Numbered from the stretch's first letter, positions 24,033 to 33,190 are shown. The stretch is DNA of 64,000 bases from Clostridium estertheticum (GCF_026650985.1 NZ_CP086239.1:1798001-1862000); one strand, 5' to 3'. The notes: generated from the sequence alone by a model not told the origin. Translations and numbers: made by a program.

Positions 24033-27000
24033 TTAAAATAATTCAAATCCCATCTGCTCATGTTCTATTTTTTTAAATTCAACCTGCTCCACGCAGACCT
24101 GACTTCTTACCTCCATTACTACCGTCTGCTGCTTATTGCCAATAAGTTTTTGACCAAGTATATAATTCACATCAAACCTTCCAGAGATAGCAGGCGTAGC
24201 ACCACGTGCTGGCACAATGAGCTGCACATTATTTGTTTTTAAAAACTCAAATATAGGTTCCCAAATGTATATGTCTTTGGCTGCTCCAAATGGATTATCT
24301 ATAAATATAGTTTTTCTTAATTTATTATTATCAGCATTAAAGGAATTTATATTTTTAATATAATTAATGATGGATATTAAGAATTGAATATATATTCCTT
24401 GTGACTGACCTGTACTACCAACTGCCTGCTCATATTCTAATATTTTACTTTGCTCTGATATCTGCTCTCTTTTGTAAAGCTTTAAAGCTATTTTATTCAT
24501 GTCTGTTACAATAACAGAAAAAAGCCTTTTAAGAGCTAATTGATTCTTAATATATTTTATTTTATCTAAATTATCACCCATATTATCAACATTTCTTATT
24601 ATCTCTTCTATATACAAAGACATATGGAACTTTTGCTGTTCTTCCTTAACATAGGGTAGCTGAAGACTAACCATTTGTATTATCTCATTATTTAAATTTA
24701 ATCTTGATAACCGTGGTAATCTATCAAGCTCTGTTTTCACATCTCTGCAACGTTGGAGACATTGATTTTGAAAATTATCTTTTATTTGCTCCATATCTTT
24801 AGTATCATTTTCTATTTTTCCCTTTTGAAGATATATAAGTTCTTTAATACTTTCTAAATTTTCTATAAGCACCCTGCACTCCGTAGTTAAAACAGGAACA
24901 TTAATGCTTTTCAAAAATTCTTCGGCTAAATCAAAAGCTCCCATTTCTTTAAGAGTTTTTATGTTTTTTTCTTTATTACTTTCAAAATTTGCTCCACTGC
25001 TTTTTTCTTTAATGCAAACTTTATCAAAGTCCTTTTCTAAACTTTCGTAATAACTTTTTATGTCTTGAGTGTCCTCTAACATGTCATTTGTTTTATCTTT
25101 AGAAATATTACTAGATCTTAGAACTACTTCAATATTAACTATAATATCTTTTAATTTCTCAATAACTTTATTAATCTTAATTTGCAATGTTAAAAGTTCT
25201 GCTTTTTTCAAAGCAAGTTTTTCTCTTTTGTGAGTATTGTCCTCTTCAAATTGTTGAAATTTAAAGACTTCAATTTCAATAGCTACATATTCACCAAAAT
25301 TCTTTGAAAAACTATCTTCTAATAGTTCAATTTTCCCACAAATATTACTTCTCTCTAATGTATACTTTTGAACATCTTTATTAACCATTTCTTGCTTTTC
25401 TTTTAATATTTTATGTTCTTCTTTTAATCCTTTTAATTCTTCCTGCTTTGTTACTGAAATCTCATTTCTATTTTTAAGTTCATAAAGCTTATCTATAGAA
25501 TATTCTCTATTATCAATTTCACTCCTATCTTTATCCATATTGCTTTGATAATTTTGTAGAAGTTGATCTTTGTCTTTTATATCTGAATTTTTTTCTTCTA
25601 ATGCTTTTTTACTTCCTCTAAATTTCGCATCTATTTCATCATCAGTTATATTTAATTCTTCATATTTATCGTTTATGTAATATGTTTTATACATTTTAGT
25701 CCATTCATCATTTACTTCATCTATTTCTACCTTTAAGTGACTATTTATCTCAAGTTCATTTTTTTGCTTACTTTCTTCCGTTATCATTTGTTTTTTTATT
25801 TCCATATGCTTCAAGTTTAAAGAATTTAAACTTTCTACAAATTTCCGGAATTTATTTTCTTCCAAATCCAAGTTATCTAAATTAATCTTTAATTCTTCAA
25901 TATTCTTTAAATCTCCATCTAGAATAGTTATCTTATCTTCTAAATCTATGTTTTCTAAATTGATGTTTTTCATCTTGAGTTCAAGTCCATCTATAGCTTT
26001 ACTACAAACTATCCTTTCATTTTCTAAAAAAAGCTTTTCAGAATTTAATTTAGTACAATCCTCTTTAATCAAACCGATTTTATTGTCATAGGAAAACTTG
26101 AACTCTTTAATATATGTATTATCTGTTTTTAAGGTTTCTTCATTTCTTTTAAGAAGGTCCAGGTTACTTCTTATCTCTGATATCTCTCTCCCTATTTTAT
26201 CTTTTTCCTCTTTTATTTTCTCTGAATTTATAAATTTCGACCTATCTTTTACGACAAAATCCAGACCATTAATATTAAAGTCAAAATCATCTTTAATAGT
26301 CTCTAAGCTAATAATTGGAATAACATAGTTACCAAAATCACAATCCTTAAACTTTTCATCCTTAAGAAGCTTATTAAAATTATAAGTTACAATAATAGAG
26401 TATGGTAAAAAAGGTATCTTACTTAAAAGCATTTCTTTTTCCTCTATTGAGAGGTCCTGAAGATATTCTATGCCTAGGATTCCGTCCTCATTATAGTTCC
26501 TATTAATATATTTTTTCACTTTTAATATTTCTTTAGTTGTTGGCATTGGTTTATCCTCATCTAACTGAGTATAATAATCTAATGATTGTTGTAATTCCTG
26601 CTCCTGTGCAAGTATTGTTCTAAGCAACTCTTTATATTTAATTTCTAGACTATTACTTAAAGATAAAACATCCTGGGCCTCATAAACTTCTAATAATTTA
26701 TTGACCTTAATTTTATCTATGTCATACTTCTTAATTAAATCATTATATTCTACTATTTTGCCTTGAATTGAAGTTATTTTTTCTTCATTTTTAGCAATAT
26801 CAATTCTGTAGTTACTATTTTTTAACATTGAAGAATCAAATATATATTTATTATCTTTTATTTTTAGTAGAGTTTGTGATCTATCCAGATCAATTTTTTT
26901 AATATCAACATCTATATCCCCTATGATCATAATGTTAAGCTTACTTCTAAGGCCTTTAACCTTTTGATTTAGTGAATTAAGCCTTTCTTTTGATTGTAAT

Positions 27001-28448
27001 ATGTTGCTTTTAGAAACAGCTATTTTATTATCAATATCCCTTTCTAACCTAACAAATTCTTTTACTTTACTTGACAAGTCATAAACTTTACTTATGGATT
27101 CAGTTAACTTATTATTTAACTGCTTAAGTTTAATCTCATCTCTATTTTTTTTATTATATGCTAATATATTTAAATCTGATGTTAAAGTTTCATTGGCTTT
27201 AAATATATTATCAATTACCTCTTTTATTTCAGAATATTTGCCTTTATTTTCTAGAAAGTCTACGAAATAATTTTTAACTTGTCTAAAATCAATTTCATTA
27301 TAAACATTGTCAACTTTAATCTTAACATTTTTAAAGTTTTCTTGTGAATTTTCAAGCTCACCTTGTCTTATATTCAACTGATTTTTCATGATTTGTAGCT
27401 TTATAGTTTGGATGTTCTTTTCTGTTTCCTTATCTTCTTTATCAATGTTATTTGTTTCTGCCTCTATTAAATTAAGTTCTTCATATTTGCTTTTTATATT
27501 GTTTCCCAGAGTATTGTAAGTTTTTACAATAGCATCTTCGATTTTACCCTTTTCATCATATACATTAACAAGTGTTTTAGTCCTAATAATAAAATCGTTA
27601 ACAACACCCGCCTGTCTATCGTAATTTGAGATTTCTTTTTTCTTTTCAGATAACTCTATGATTTTATCTTTAATATCCAAAAGAGTTTTTGCCATTTCTT
27701 CTTCATCATTTACCTTATTCGTTTTAGCCATAAAAGCTTTTTGAATAATCTTTTCTATAAGTAAGTCCTCGACGACCTTTCTTGATGTCCTATAATTTTC
27801 TTCAAAGTAACCTCTCACATGACCCTCAGTCTTATTTATTCCCCTAATAATTTCCCATTCGCTTTCGTATAAACCATGTTCACTAATAAACCTTTGATAT
27901 TCTCCCTTTCTATCCTCAAAGATACCCGAAACCACAACAAAAGAATTATCACTTTGGAGAGTCCTTAATTGTTTTTTTAATCCACCATAGGTTATTCTTT
28001 CTTTATTGTCTTGAAGTGGCAAATTATTTATATCATTTTCATTATAAGTATTATAAAATATACAGTAATTAAAATAATCAAAAGATGTTGTGTCTTTTTT
28101 ATTTTCAATATTTCCAGAGGTTTCCGTACCTTTCCTAGCACAAAAACCTGTAGTCATATACTTATATCCTGATTTATCTCCATCATCTAATCGCCATTCA
28201 ATTAGTGAATGAATAACATTACTAGAATCTTTGCCCCTAAAGAGTTTTTCTATAGGTTGCTTGTCATCTAAATGACAGTTTGGTATAAGATTTTGCATGA
28301 GCAATAACATTAAAAGGCTTTTACCCCCACCATTTGCAAGGTCATACAAAGTATTGCTACAAGAAAGTTCCATTTTAAAATCATCATATGTTTGAGTGCC
28401 ATTATTATATTTAACATTGTTTATTCTTATCCTGTTTATTTGCGGCAT
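24033..28448 (-). CDS. SMC/MukB-like ATPase, Wadjet JetC type
   Basis: 1471 residues. The N-terminal head has a Walker A in YDLANGGGKSLL (about 36-46). A very long Glu/Lys/Leu-rich coiled coil fills about residues 250-1300, with a less charged hinge-like part in the middle (about 590-720, DFGNYVIPIISLE). The C-terminal head has an ABC-type signature GSTGQSQG (about 1344) and a Walker B IFIDNP (about 1381), followed by VPARGATPAISGRFD. MukB/JetC proteins form DNA-loop-extruding complexes with a kleisin and a MukE-like partner. ATG overlaps the stop of the upstream gene by one base (TAATG), and AGGAGG precedes it. Last gene of a three-gene operon; no JetD follows. Confidence 0.87.
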   Translation of the reverse strand: MPQINRIRINNVKYNNGTQTYDDFKMELSCSNTLYDLANGGGKSLLMLLLMQNLIPNCHLDDKQPIEKLFRGKDSSNVIHSLIEWRLDDGDKSGYKYMTTGFCARKGTETSGNIENKKDTTSFDYFNYCIFYNTYNENDINNLPLQDNKERITYGGLKKQLRTLQSDNSFVVVSGIFEDRKGEYQRFISEHGLYESEWEIIRGINKTEGHVRGYFEENYRTSRKVVEDLLIEKIIQKAFMAKTNKVNDEEEMAKTLLDIKDKIIELSEKKKEISNYDRQAGVVNDFIIRTKTLVNVYDEKGKIEDAIVKTYNTLGNNIKSKYEELNLIEAETNNIDKEDKETEKNIQTIKLQIMKNQLNIRQGELENSQENFKNVKIKVDNVYNEIDFRQVKNYFVDFLENKGKYSEIKEVIDNIFKANETLTSDLNILAYNKKNRDEIKLKQLNNKLTESISKVYDLSSKVKEFVRLERDIDNKIAVSKSNILQSKERLNSLNQKVKGLRSKLNIMIIGDIDVDIKKIDLDRSQTLLKIKDNKYIFDSSMLKNSNYRIDIAKNEEKITSIQGKIVEYNDLIKKYDIDKIKVNKLLEVYEAQDVLSLSNSLEIKYKELLRTILAQEQELQQSLDYYTQLDEDKPMPTTKEILKVKKYINRNYNEDGILGIEYLQDLSIEEKEMLLSKIPFLPYSIIVTYNFNKLLKDEKFKDCDFGNYVIPIISLETIKDDFDFNINGLDFVVKDRSKFINSEKIKEEKDKIGREISEIRSNLDLLKRNEETLKTDNTYIKEFKFSYDNKIGLIKEDCTKLNSEKLFLENERIVCSKAIDGLELKMKNINLENIDLEDKITILDGDLKNIEELKINLDNLDLEENKFRKFVESLNSLNLKHMEIKKQMITEESKQKNELEINSHLKVEIDEVNDEWTKMYKTYYINDKYEELNITDDEIDAKFRGSKKALEEKNSDIKDKDQLLQNYQSNMDKDRSEIDNREYSIDKLYELKNRNEISVTKQEELKGLKEEHKILKEKQEMVNKDVQKYTLERSNICGKIELLEDSFSKNFGEYVAIEIEVFKFQQFEEDNTHKREKLALKKAELLTLQIKINKVIEKLKDIIVNIEVVLRSSNISKDKTNDMLEDTQDIKSYYESLEKDFDKVCIKEKSSGANFESNKEKNIKTLKEMGAFDLAEEFLKSINVPVLTTECRVLIENLESIKELIYLQKGKIENDTKDMEQIKDNFQNQCLQRCRDVKTELDRLPRLSRLNLNNEIIQMVSLQLPYVKEEQQKFHMSLYIEEIIRNVDNMGDNLDKIKYIKNQLALKRLFSVIVTDMNKIALKLYKREQISEQSKILEYEQAVGSTGQSQGIYIQFLISIINYIKNINSFNADNNKLRKTIFIDNPFGAAKDIYIWEPIFEFLKTNNVQLIVPARGATPAISGRFDVNYILGQKLIGNKQQTVVMEVRSQVCVEQVEFKKIEHEQMGFELF

Positions 28449-29158
28449 TAATTAAGTCCTCCTTCTGACATTATCGCGTAAAGCCTACCTCTGAAGTCTT
28501 CAAAATAGTTTTCTATAAGTGCCTTAAATCTATCACTGGCATAATACCGTTCCTCTACCTCAATAAAAAGATTCTGCTCTTTTAGAAAATTAAATACAAT
28601 TTTTATATACCCTAACTTCGAGCTTTTATATGCTCTAGCATTTACTGATAAATCAGTTGAGTGAGTTAAAGGGAGTTCATCCCACAAAAGAGCTATAACA
28701 TTAAAACTATTTTCCTCAAGTTCGTTTTTCACTATTACATCCAATTTACTGATAATACTTGAAAATGAGCCATCAACGCTCCGCAGAACATCCTCACTTT
28801 TTATATATTCTTGAAATGTGTAACTTGAAGAATCTTTATAAAACAGTGTAATAATATTATAAATAATAAAATAACACATATATAATTCTTTATTAACCTT
28901 AAGGCCTAACATCTTCCTTAATTCCTCATTAGTATAACCAAACACCTTATTCTTTTCTCCAGCCGTAATAAATAAAGCACCCTTATATTGATATAAAGTT
29001 AAATTTAGCTTCTCAATCATGCTACCAAATATATTATACATTTCAATGTTTGAATTGTATTCCTCGTATAAGTCTGTATTTTCGCTGTTGCTTACATTCT
29101 CGCCAGTAATAAGCTTTGCAAATAGTTCAAGGGCTTTCTCCATATTCCAGTTATCCAA
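28448..29158 (-). CDS. MukE/JetB-like subunit (DUF6063 type)
   Basis: 236 residues, soluble. The pattern LYQYKGALFITAGEKNKVFGYTNEELR (about 60-90), a hydrophobic helix YMCYFIIYNIITLFY, then YTFQEYIKSEDV and the closing ENYFEDFRGRLYAIM match DUF6063 proteins, which pair with JetA- and JetC-like proteins. They are winged-helix proteins of the MukE/MksE kind that bind the kleisin. The start is TTG 29158 (one base after the upstream stop) with AAAGGG about 9 nt before it; ATG 29143 is an alternative. Tight spacing on both sides indicates translational coupling. Confidence 0.8.
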   Translation of the reverse strand: MDNWNMEKALELFAKLITGENVSNSENTDLYEEYNSNIEMYNIFGSMIEKLNLTLYQYKGALFITAGEKNKVFGYTNEELRKMLGLKVNKELYMCYFIIYNIITLFYKDSSSYTFQEYIKSEDVLRSVDGSFSSIISKLDVIVKNELEENSFNVIALLWDELPLTHSTDLSVNARAYKSSKLGYIKIVFNFLKEQNLFIEVEERYYASDRFKALIENYFEDFRGRLYAIMSEGGLN

Positions 29159-29159
29159 T

Positions 29160-30692
29160 TCACTTCACCCTTTCAAATTTTATATTGGTAATTTTAAAGA
29201 AAGATGATATTTCTATTACATCCTCAGGCATTGGTATTAGTCTAAATTTAAGACCTATAAACTCATAACGATTTTCAGGTGTTAATAAATTAATTATTAT
29301 TTTATCAAAGATAGTTTTTTCGTCGACGTCAAGCTTAGATAAATCATAATAATTTTTTTGCGCAATATGCAGTATAAATGAATAATAATCTCCATTTTTT
29401 AATATATCTCCTTTAAACTTACCTGCTAAATACAAATTAAACTCTCTTAAGGAAAATTGACCTTTATCCAAAAGAAATTTCATTAATAAATTCATAAATA
29501 TTATGAAATTAGAAGCTATTCTTTCATCCTCTATGTCGTCAAGTGATATATATTCTGTTTCTTCATAAGTTGTAACCTCTTCAACATCTTCCTCATTATT
29601 GGGTCTGTAGGTTAAAAGCTCATCTGTACTTTTTAAATTAAAAGTCTTATTAAACTTTATCTTTAAAAGCGGATTCATAAGATAAGCTAGAAGTCCAACA
29701 TTATCCAAAAGTAGAGTCCTTTGATAAACGGTTTTAAAATCAAAAGACATTCTAAGTTTATTTAATGTTACCTTTCTAATAATTTCATCTGATTTTATCT
29801 TAAGGTCAGTAGAAGAATTTAAAAGTGCACTATGCTTTGAAATAGCTCGTTTAATCTCAGTTTCTAGATTATAAATATATTCCCTATTTTTTAAGAAATC
29901 CTCAGTGTCGTGACTTTCATTTTCCTCCATCCTCTCAAGAGCAATTTCTATTAGTTTCCTATTCTTATCAAATAGACCTTGTTCTTCATCAAACCACTTC
30001 ATACTATTAATAAAAAGTTCATCTGTTGCCTTTATTCCATCAGCAACGTTGTAACTCAAAATATTCAAGATCTCATTCTTTCTTTGCATTAGTTTACTAA
30101 CTTCATTATTAATACGTTTTACAACTTCAATACCACCTTTAAAATTCTTAGACTCAATCATTTTAGAGAGCAGTATCTGTTGAATACTTATTTTGCTCTC
30201 ATCCTTTATCTCCTTTGTATCAAGGTAAAACTCAATAGCCTCAGATGTTATATAATACCGTATTGTATTGTCTGATATTTTGGATTCAATTAATTTGATC
30301 CTAGATGACATCTGCTTTTTTTGAGCAGGGTCAAAATAATTATACGAAAAAGGTTTTCCATCATTTATAATTTTTTCGAAAATATAATTTACAAGTAAAC
30401 TATTCTCTTTTTCATCCAGGTACAAATTATAATCTCGTTTTAAAATTTCTGTAGTAAACCTATAAAACTTTTCAAAAGAAACCCCTATATCATTAAAATT
30501 ATTTTCTTCTATAAATAATCTTAACGTTGCTACTACTATGTACCCCATATCAATAAAATTGTATTTACCTTCCTTAAATAGGTCTAAAGATATCTCCCTA
30601 ATCTTAAAAAAAGGGTAATACTTTTTTAGGTTTTGCATCCTTTCATTATGTTCACTTATTATCTCATCCATATAATCAAATTCATTATTCAA
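29160..30692 (-). CDS. MukF/kleisin-like subunit, Wadjet JetA type
   Basis: 510 residues. The N-terminal third looks like a winged-helix/helical domain (FINDIGVSFEKFYRFTTE region), the middle (about 190-310) is long charged helices including MIESKNFKGGIEVVKRINNEV, typical of the MukF/MksF neck, and the C-terminal part has a second winged-helix-like stretch (about 415-490) ahead of RLIPMPEDVIEISSFF. It resembles the JetA/DUF5716 group. As kleisin it would bridge the SMC heads and bind the MukE-like subunit. Probable start TTG 30692, 10 nt after AGGAG; ATG 30671 is an alternative. First large gene of the operon. Confidence 0.75.
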   Translation of the reverse strand: MNNEFDYMDEIISEHNERMQNLKKYYPFFKIREISLDLFKEGKYNFIDMGYIVVATLRLFIEENNFNDIGVSFEKFYRFTTEILKRDYNLYLDEKENSLLVNYIFEKIINDGKPFSYNYFDPAQKKQMSSRIKLIESKISDNTIRYYITSEAIEFYLDTKEIKDESKISIQQILLSKMIESKNFKGGIEVVKRINNEVSKLMQRKNEILNILSYNVADGIKATDELFINSMKWFDEEQGLFDKNRKLIEIALERMEENESHDTEDFLKNREYIYNLETEIKRAISKHSALLNSSTDLKIKSDEIIRKVTLNKLRMSFDFKTVYQRTLLLDNVGLLAYLMNPLLKIKFNKTFNLKSTDELLTYRPNNEEDVEEVTTYEETEYISLDDIEDERIASNFIIFMNLLMKFLLDKGQFSLREFNLYLAGKFKGDILKNGDYYSFILHIAQKNYYDLSKLDVDEKTIFDKIIINLLTPENRYEFIGLKFRLIPMPEDVIEISSFFKITNIKFERVK

Positions 30693-30756
30693 AATCTATC
30701 CACTCCTGATCTATATCTATTAATGCAATTGCACTTCCATATATTCCTTCTAGCAT
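30685..30756 (-). CDS. Possible 23-codon leader peptide before the jetA-like gene
   Basis: ATG 30756, preceded by AAAGGAAG at good spacing, opens a 23-residue frame (begins MLEGIYGSAIAL, ends WIDFE) whose TAA overlaps the TTG start of the jetA-like gene in another frame. The next gene's ribosome site (AGGAG) lies inside it. This layout suggests translational coupling or a regulatory leader peptide. It could also mean that the kleisin gene once began here and was frameshifted. Confidence 0.4.
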   Translation of the reverse strand: MLEGIYGSAIALIDIDQEWIDFE

Positions 30757-31045
30757 GAGGTTCTTCCTTTCTTTAGATCGTATATAATCTACTTATATTA
30801 TAAAGCATATGGTTGTTTTTTTCATTAATAATTATATATATGTTTTAAGGGACCCTCAAAAACAATATATAATTTTGGAATCAAATAAAAATCTACTAGT
30901 AAATAATCTTTCGGATGTGGATAACTTCCGTTTATGACATAAAAATGACATTTTAGGAAGTTTTACTTGTATTATGGTTTTTTATAAGGCATTATGTAGA
31001 TAAAGCTTACTAAAATTTAAATAATGAAATGATTGGTGATAAATT

Positions 31046-31891
31046 GTGATAAATATTGAAAAAAGAAAAAAAAGAAGAATAAGAATTATAAAAAGAAGAA
31101 GATTTGGTTTAATAATATCAGTTATAGTTGTTCTGTCATGTTTAATATTTTATATTAATAGCAATAGTAAAGTAAAGAAAGTCCTTCCTGCTAATGCAGA
31201 AAACAGCTTAAAAAAAAGTGTAGTAACACCAAAAAAAGTGACTTTAAAACCAAAGTTAAAACCACCAACCGCAGATTTTTATAAACATATTTATAAGTCA
31301 GATGGACATAAAGTAGCCTATCTTACTTTTGATGATGGGCCTTCTGACAACAATACTCCTGTGATTTTAAAGACTTTAGATAAATATAATATAAAGGCAA
31401 CTTTTTTTATAGTGGGTAATATGGCAATAAAATATCCTGATTTGGTAAAAAAAGAATTAACAGCTGGTCACTCCATTGGGAACCATTCATATTCACATAA
31501 TTATAATTATATTTACTCTAACACTAACACTTTTATAAGTGATATTAACAAATGTGATACTATATTAAAATCAATCCTTGGTAGTAATTTCAGTACTAAG
31601 TTAGTAAGATTTCCAGGCGGATCATTTGGTGGAAAACTAAAACCTTTTAGAGAATCACTTAATAGTGCTGGATACAATTATGTTGATTGGAATGATTTAA
31701 CTGGTGATGCAGAGGGACAAAATATCCCAGTATCTAAATTACTAAGTAACCTAAAAGAGAATACTGAGGGAAAAGACCATGTAGTTATTTTAATGCATGA
31801 TTTCTTTACGAAATCAACAACTGCCCAAGCATTACCACAAGTTATTGAATATTTAAAATCTCAAAAATATTCATTTAAAACACTTAATTAA
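31046..31891 (+). CDS. Polysaccharide deacetylase (CE4), membrane-anchored
   Basis: 281 residues. A very basic N-terminus (KRKKRRIRIIKRRR) and one transmembrane helix (about 22-40) anchor it, with the catalytic domain outside. CE4 motifs: TFDDGPSD (about 93-100, Asp-Asp), GHSIGNHSYSH (the metal-binding H-x3-H, about 148-158), RFPGGSFGG, DWNDLTGDA, and VILMHDFF near the end. It is probably a peptidoglycan GlcNAc deacetylase or a related spore/cell-wall polysaccharide deacetylase. The start is GTG 31046 with GGTGAT 6 nt before. The downstream gene has its own promoter and riboswitch. Confidence 0.92.
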   Translation: MINIEKRKKRRIRIIKRRRFGLIISVIVVLSCLIFYINSNSKVKKVLPANAENSLKKSVVTPKKVTLKPKLKPPTADFYKHIYKSDGHKVAYLTFDDGPSDNNTPVILKTLDKYNIKATFFIVGNMAIKYPDLVKKELTAGHSIGNHSYSHNYNYIYSNTNTFISDINKCDTILKSILGSNFSTKLVRFPGGSFGGKLKPFRESLNSAGYNYVDWNDLTGDAEGQNIPVSKLLSNLKENTEGKDHVVILMHDFFTKSTTAQALPQVIEYLKSQKYSFKTLN

Positions 31892-31917
31892 ATGATACCA
31901 TAAGAAAATAGCTAAAG

Positions 31918-31946
31918 TTGACATTTTTTACGAGCTGTACTATTAT
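31918..31946 (+). promoter_or_regulatory. Sigma-A promoter of the riboswitch-controlled hydrolase gene
   Basis: TTGACA (31918-31923), 17 nt, TATTAT (31941-31946). Transcription would begin near 31953, at the 5' edge of the riboswitch. Confidence 0.7.
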
Positions 31947-31952
31947 ATCAGA

Positions 31953-32063
31953 GTAGCCGAATCTTCTAAAAGAAGTACCGGGGATTTAATTTTGGGGTGA
32001 AACTTAATTCACAAAGTTGGGTACCTCTACCCTAACCCGTCAACTAACCTGGAAGGCATTAGG
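31953..32063 (+). promoter_or_regulatory. c-di-AMP riboswitch (ydaO/yuaA class)
   Basis: Conserved blocks appear in order: GTAGCCGAATC, ACCGGGGA, GGGGTGAA, GGGTACCTCTACCC and CCCGTCAACTAACCTGG, ending at AAGGCATT. This is the ydaO/kimA class, which binds cyclic di-AMP and usually shuts off cell-wall hydrolases and potassium/osmolyte transporters when the ligand is high. The next gene is a LysM-SleB wall hydrolase, a classic target. No separate terminator is visible between it and the AGGAGG at 32061, so control may act on translation or on the 3' end of the fold. Confidence 0.9.
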
Positions 32064-32074
32064 AGGAACTAATT

Positions 32075-32722
32075 ATTAAATTTAAAAGTCATAAATCAAT
32101 TTTATTAACATCAGCATTAACAATTGGTATTTCAATAATTTCATCACAAAATATATTTGCAGCTACCTTAACAACTAAGAATTATACTGTGAAAAGTGGA
32201 GATACTTTATCTAAAATAGCGCAAACATATAAGGAATCATTAACTACTCTAAGGAAAGCTAATAACAAATGGAATGATTCTATTTTTCCTGGACAAGTTC
32301 TCAAGGTTTCAGTAACAACTAGCGCTACTGTAAAAAAAACTGTATCTAGTTTAAAGGCTGTAGCACCAAGTGCAAAAAAATACACAGCAAGCGATTTGAA
32401 CTTACTAGCTAGATTAATAACTGCAGAAGCAGGCGGAGAGTCATATATTGCGCAGGTTGCTGTGGGAGCAGTAGTTATGAATAGGGTTAAGAGCAGTGAA
32501 TTTCCAAATTCAATTAGTGCTGTAATTAATCAAAAGTATAACGGTTCTTACCAATTTACCTGTGTACAAAATGGCAACATTAAAAGACCTGCACCTGCAA
32601 GTGATGTTAAAGCTGCACTTGCAGCAATTAATGGAACTAATCCAATAAAAAATGCATTATTTTTTAATAATGGCATTAAAAAATCAGGTTCCATAAAAAT
32701 CGGTAATATGATATTTATGTAA
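32075..32722 (+). CDS. LysM-SleB cell-wall hydrolase with probable ATT start
   Basis: 215 residues from codon 32075. Signal peptide (about 1-31, ends NIFAA), one LysM domain (YTVKSGDTLSKIAQTYKES, about 36-80), a linker, and a SleB domain (LLARLITAEAGGESYIAQVAVGAVVMNRV, about 108-140; then TCVQNG and FFNNG). It would bind and cut peptidoglycan outside the cell. In this frame the only codons between the TAG at 32060 and a GTG at 32189 that have a proper ribosome site are ATT: AGGAGG (32061-32066) is 8 nt before ATT 32075. Starting at GTG 32189 would delete the signal peptide and part of LysM. Either ATT is used, or an ATG was lost. Confidence 0.8.
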   Translation: MKFKSHKSILLTSALTIGISIISSQNIFAATLTTKNYTVKSGDTLSKIAQTYKESLTTLRKANNKWNDSIFPGQVLKVSVTTSATVKKTVSSLKAVAPSAKKYTASDLNLLARLITAEAGGESYIAQVAVGAVVMNRVKSSEFPNSISAVINQKYNGSYQFTCVQNGNIKRPAPASDVKAALAAINGTNPIKNALFFNNGIKKSGSIKIGNMIFM

Positions 32723-32730
32723 TTCTATGA

Positions 32731-32773
32731 AATAAGAACCCTTTTTATACTAAATATAAAAAGGGTTCTTATT
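32731..32773. terminator. Bidirectional terminator, 19-bp perfect stem
   Basis: The arms 32731-32749 (AATAAGAACCCTTTTTATA) and 32755-32773 are exact complements with a 5-nt loop. It lies between convergent genes and gives T-rich ends on both strands. Confidence 0.88.
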
Positions 32774-32779
32774 TTATAC

Positions 32780-33190
32780 TTATCCTAGAATTCGAAGTTC
32801 AAATTCCTTATTGCAACTAGGACATTTAACTGTATGTTTTCCCCTCAATCGTTTCAAACGAAGCATCTTCTTGCAATGTGGACATTTGCGAAAACGATGT
32901 GTTTTAATTTCTTTAATTCTTCGAAGCTCAAAAGACCCTTTTGATTTAATAGGTTTAAAAAATTTCATAAATTTTTCATTTTCTCTGCTTCTTTTGTAAG
33001 TATTTCGCGACAACGCTCTGAAAATAATCAAAATCAGAATAAGCGACATCAAATAGCTAATAATAGTGGACTTGATAAAAGTATTAGCAACTATCAAAAC
33101 AAAATATGCCATAATCGAAGCCGTATACAATTGATCTGTACCATATCTGCCATACATAAATTGTGCTAACTTATTTTTAAAATTTCCCAT
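32780..33190 (-). CDS. Zinc-ribbon membrane protein of the DnaK-like operon
   Basis: 136 residues, family not recognised. Two transmembrane helices (about 22-40 and 44-60) are followed by a basic stretch and a C-terminal zinc ribbon with two Cys pairs (RKCPHCKKML and VKCPSCNKEF, about 102-130). The end is similar to zinc ribbons of RNA- or rubredoxin-like modules. ATG 33190 is 8 nt after AAGGAG; the frame is open to GTG 33199. It starts 30 bp after the J-domain gene on the same strand, so it is the last gene of the DnaK / DUF5685 / J-protein operon; its role there is unknown. Confidence 0.75.
   Translation of the reverse strand: MGNFKNKLAQFMYGRYGTDQLYTASIMAYFVLIVANTFIKSTIISYLMSLILILIIFRALSRNTYKRSRENEKFMKFFKPIKSKGSFELRRIKEIKTHRFRKCPHCKKMLRLKRLRGKHTVKCPSCNKEFELRILG

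Noticed and set aside
24060-28300. Plus-strand open frames inside the SMC gene (24060-24242, 26098-26328)
   Set aside because: Composition and lack of ribosome sites mark them as shadows of the long minus-strand coding region.
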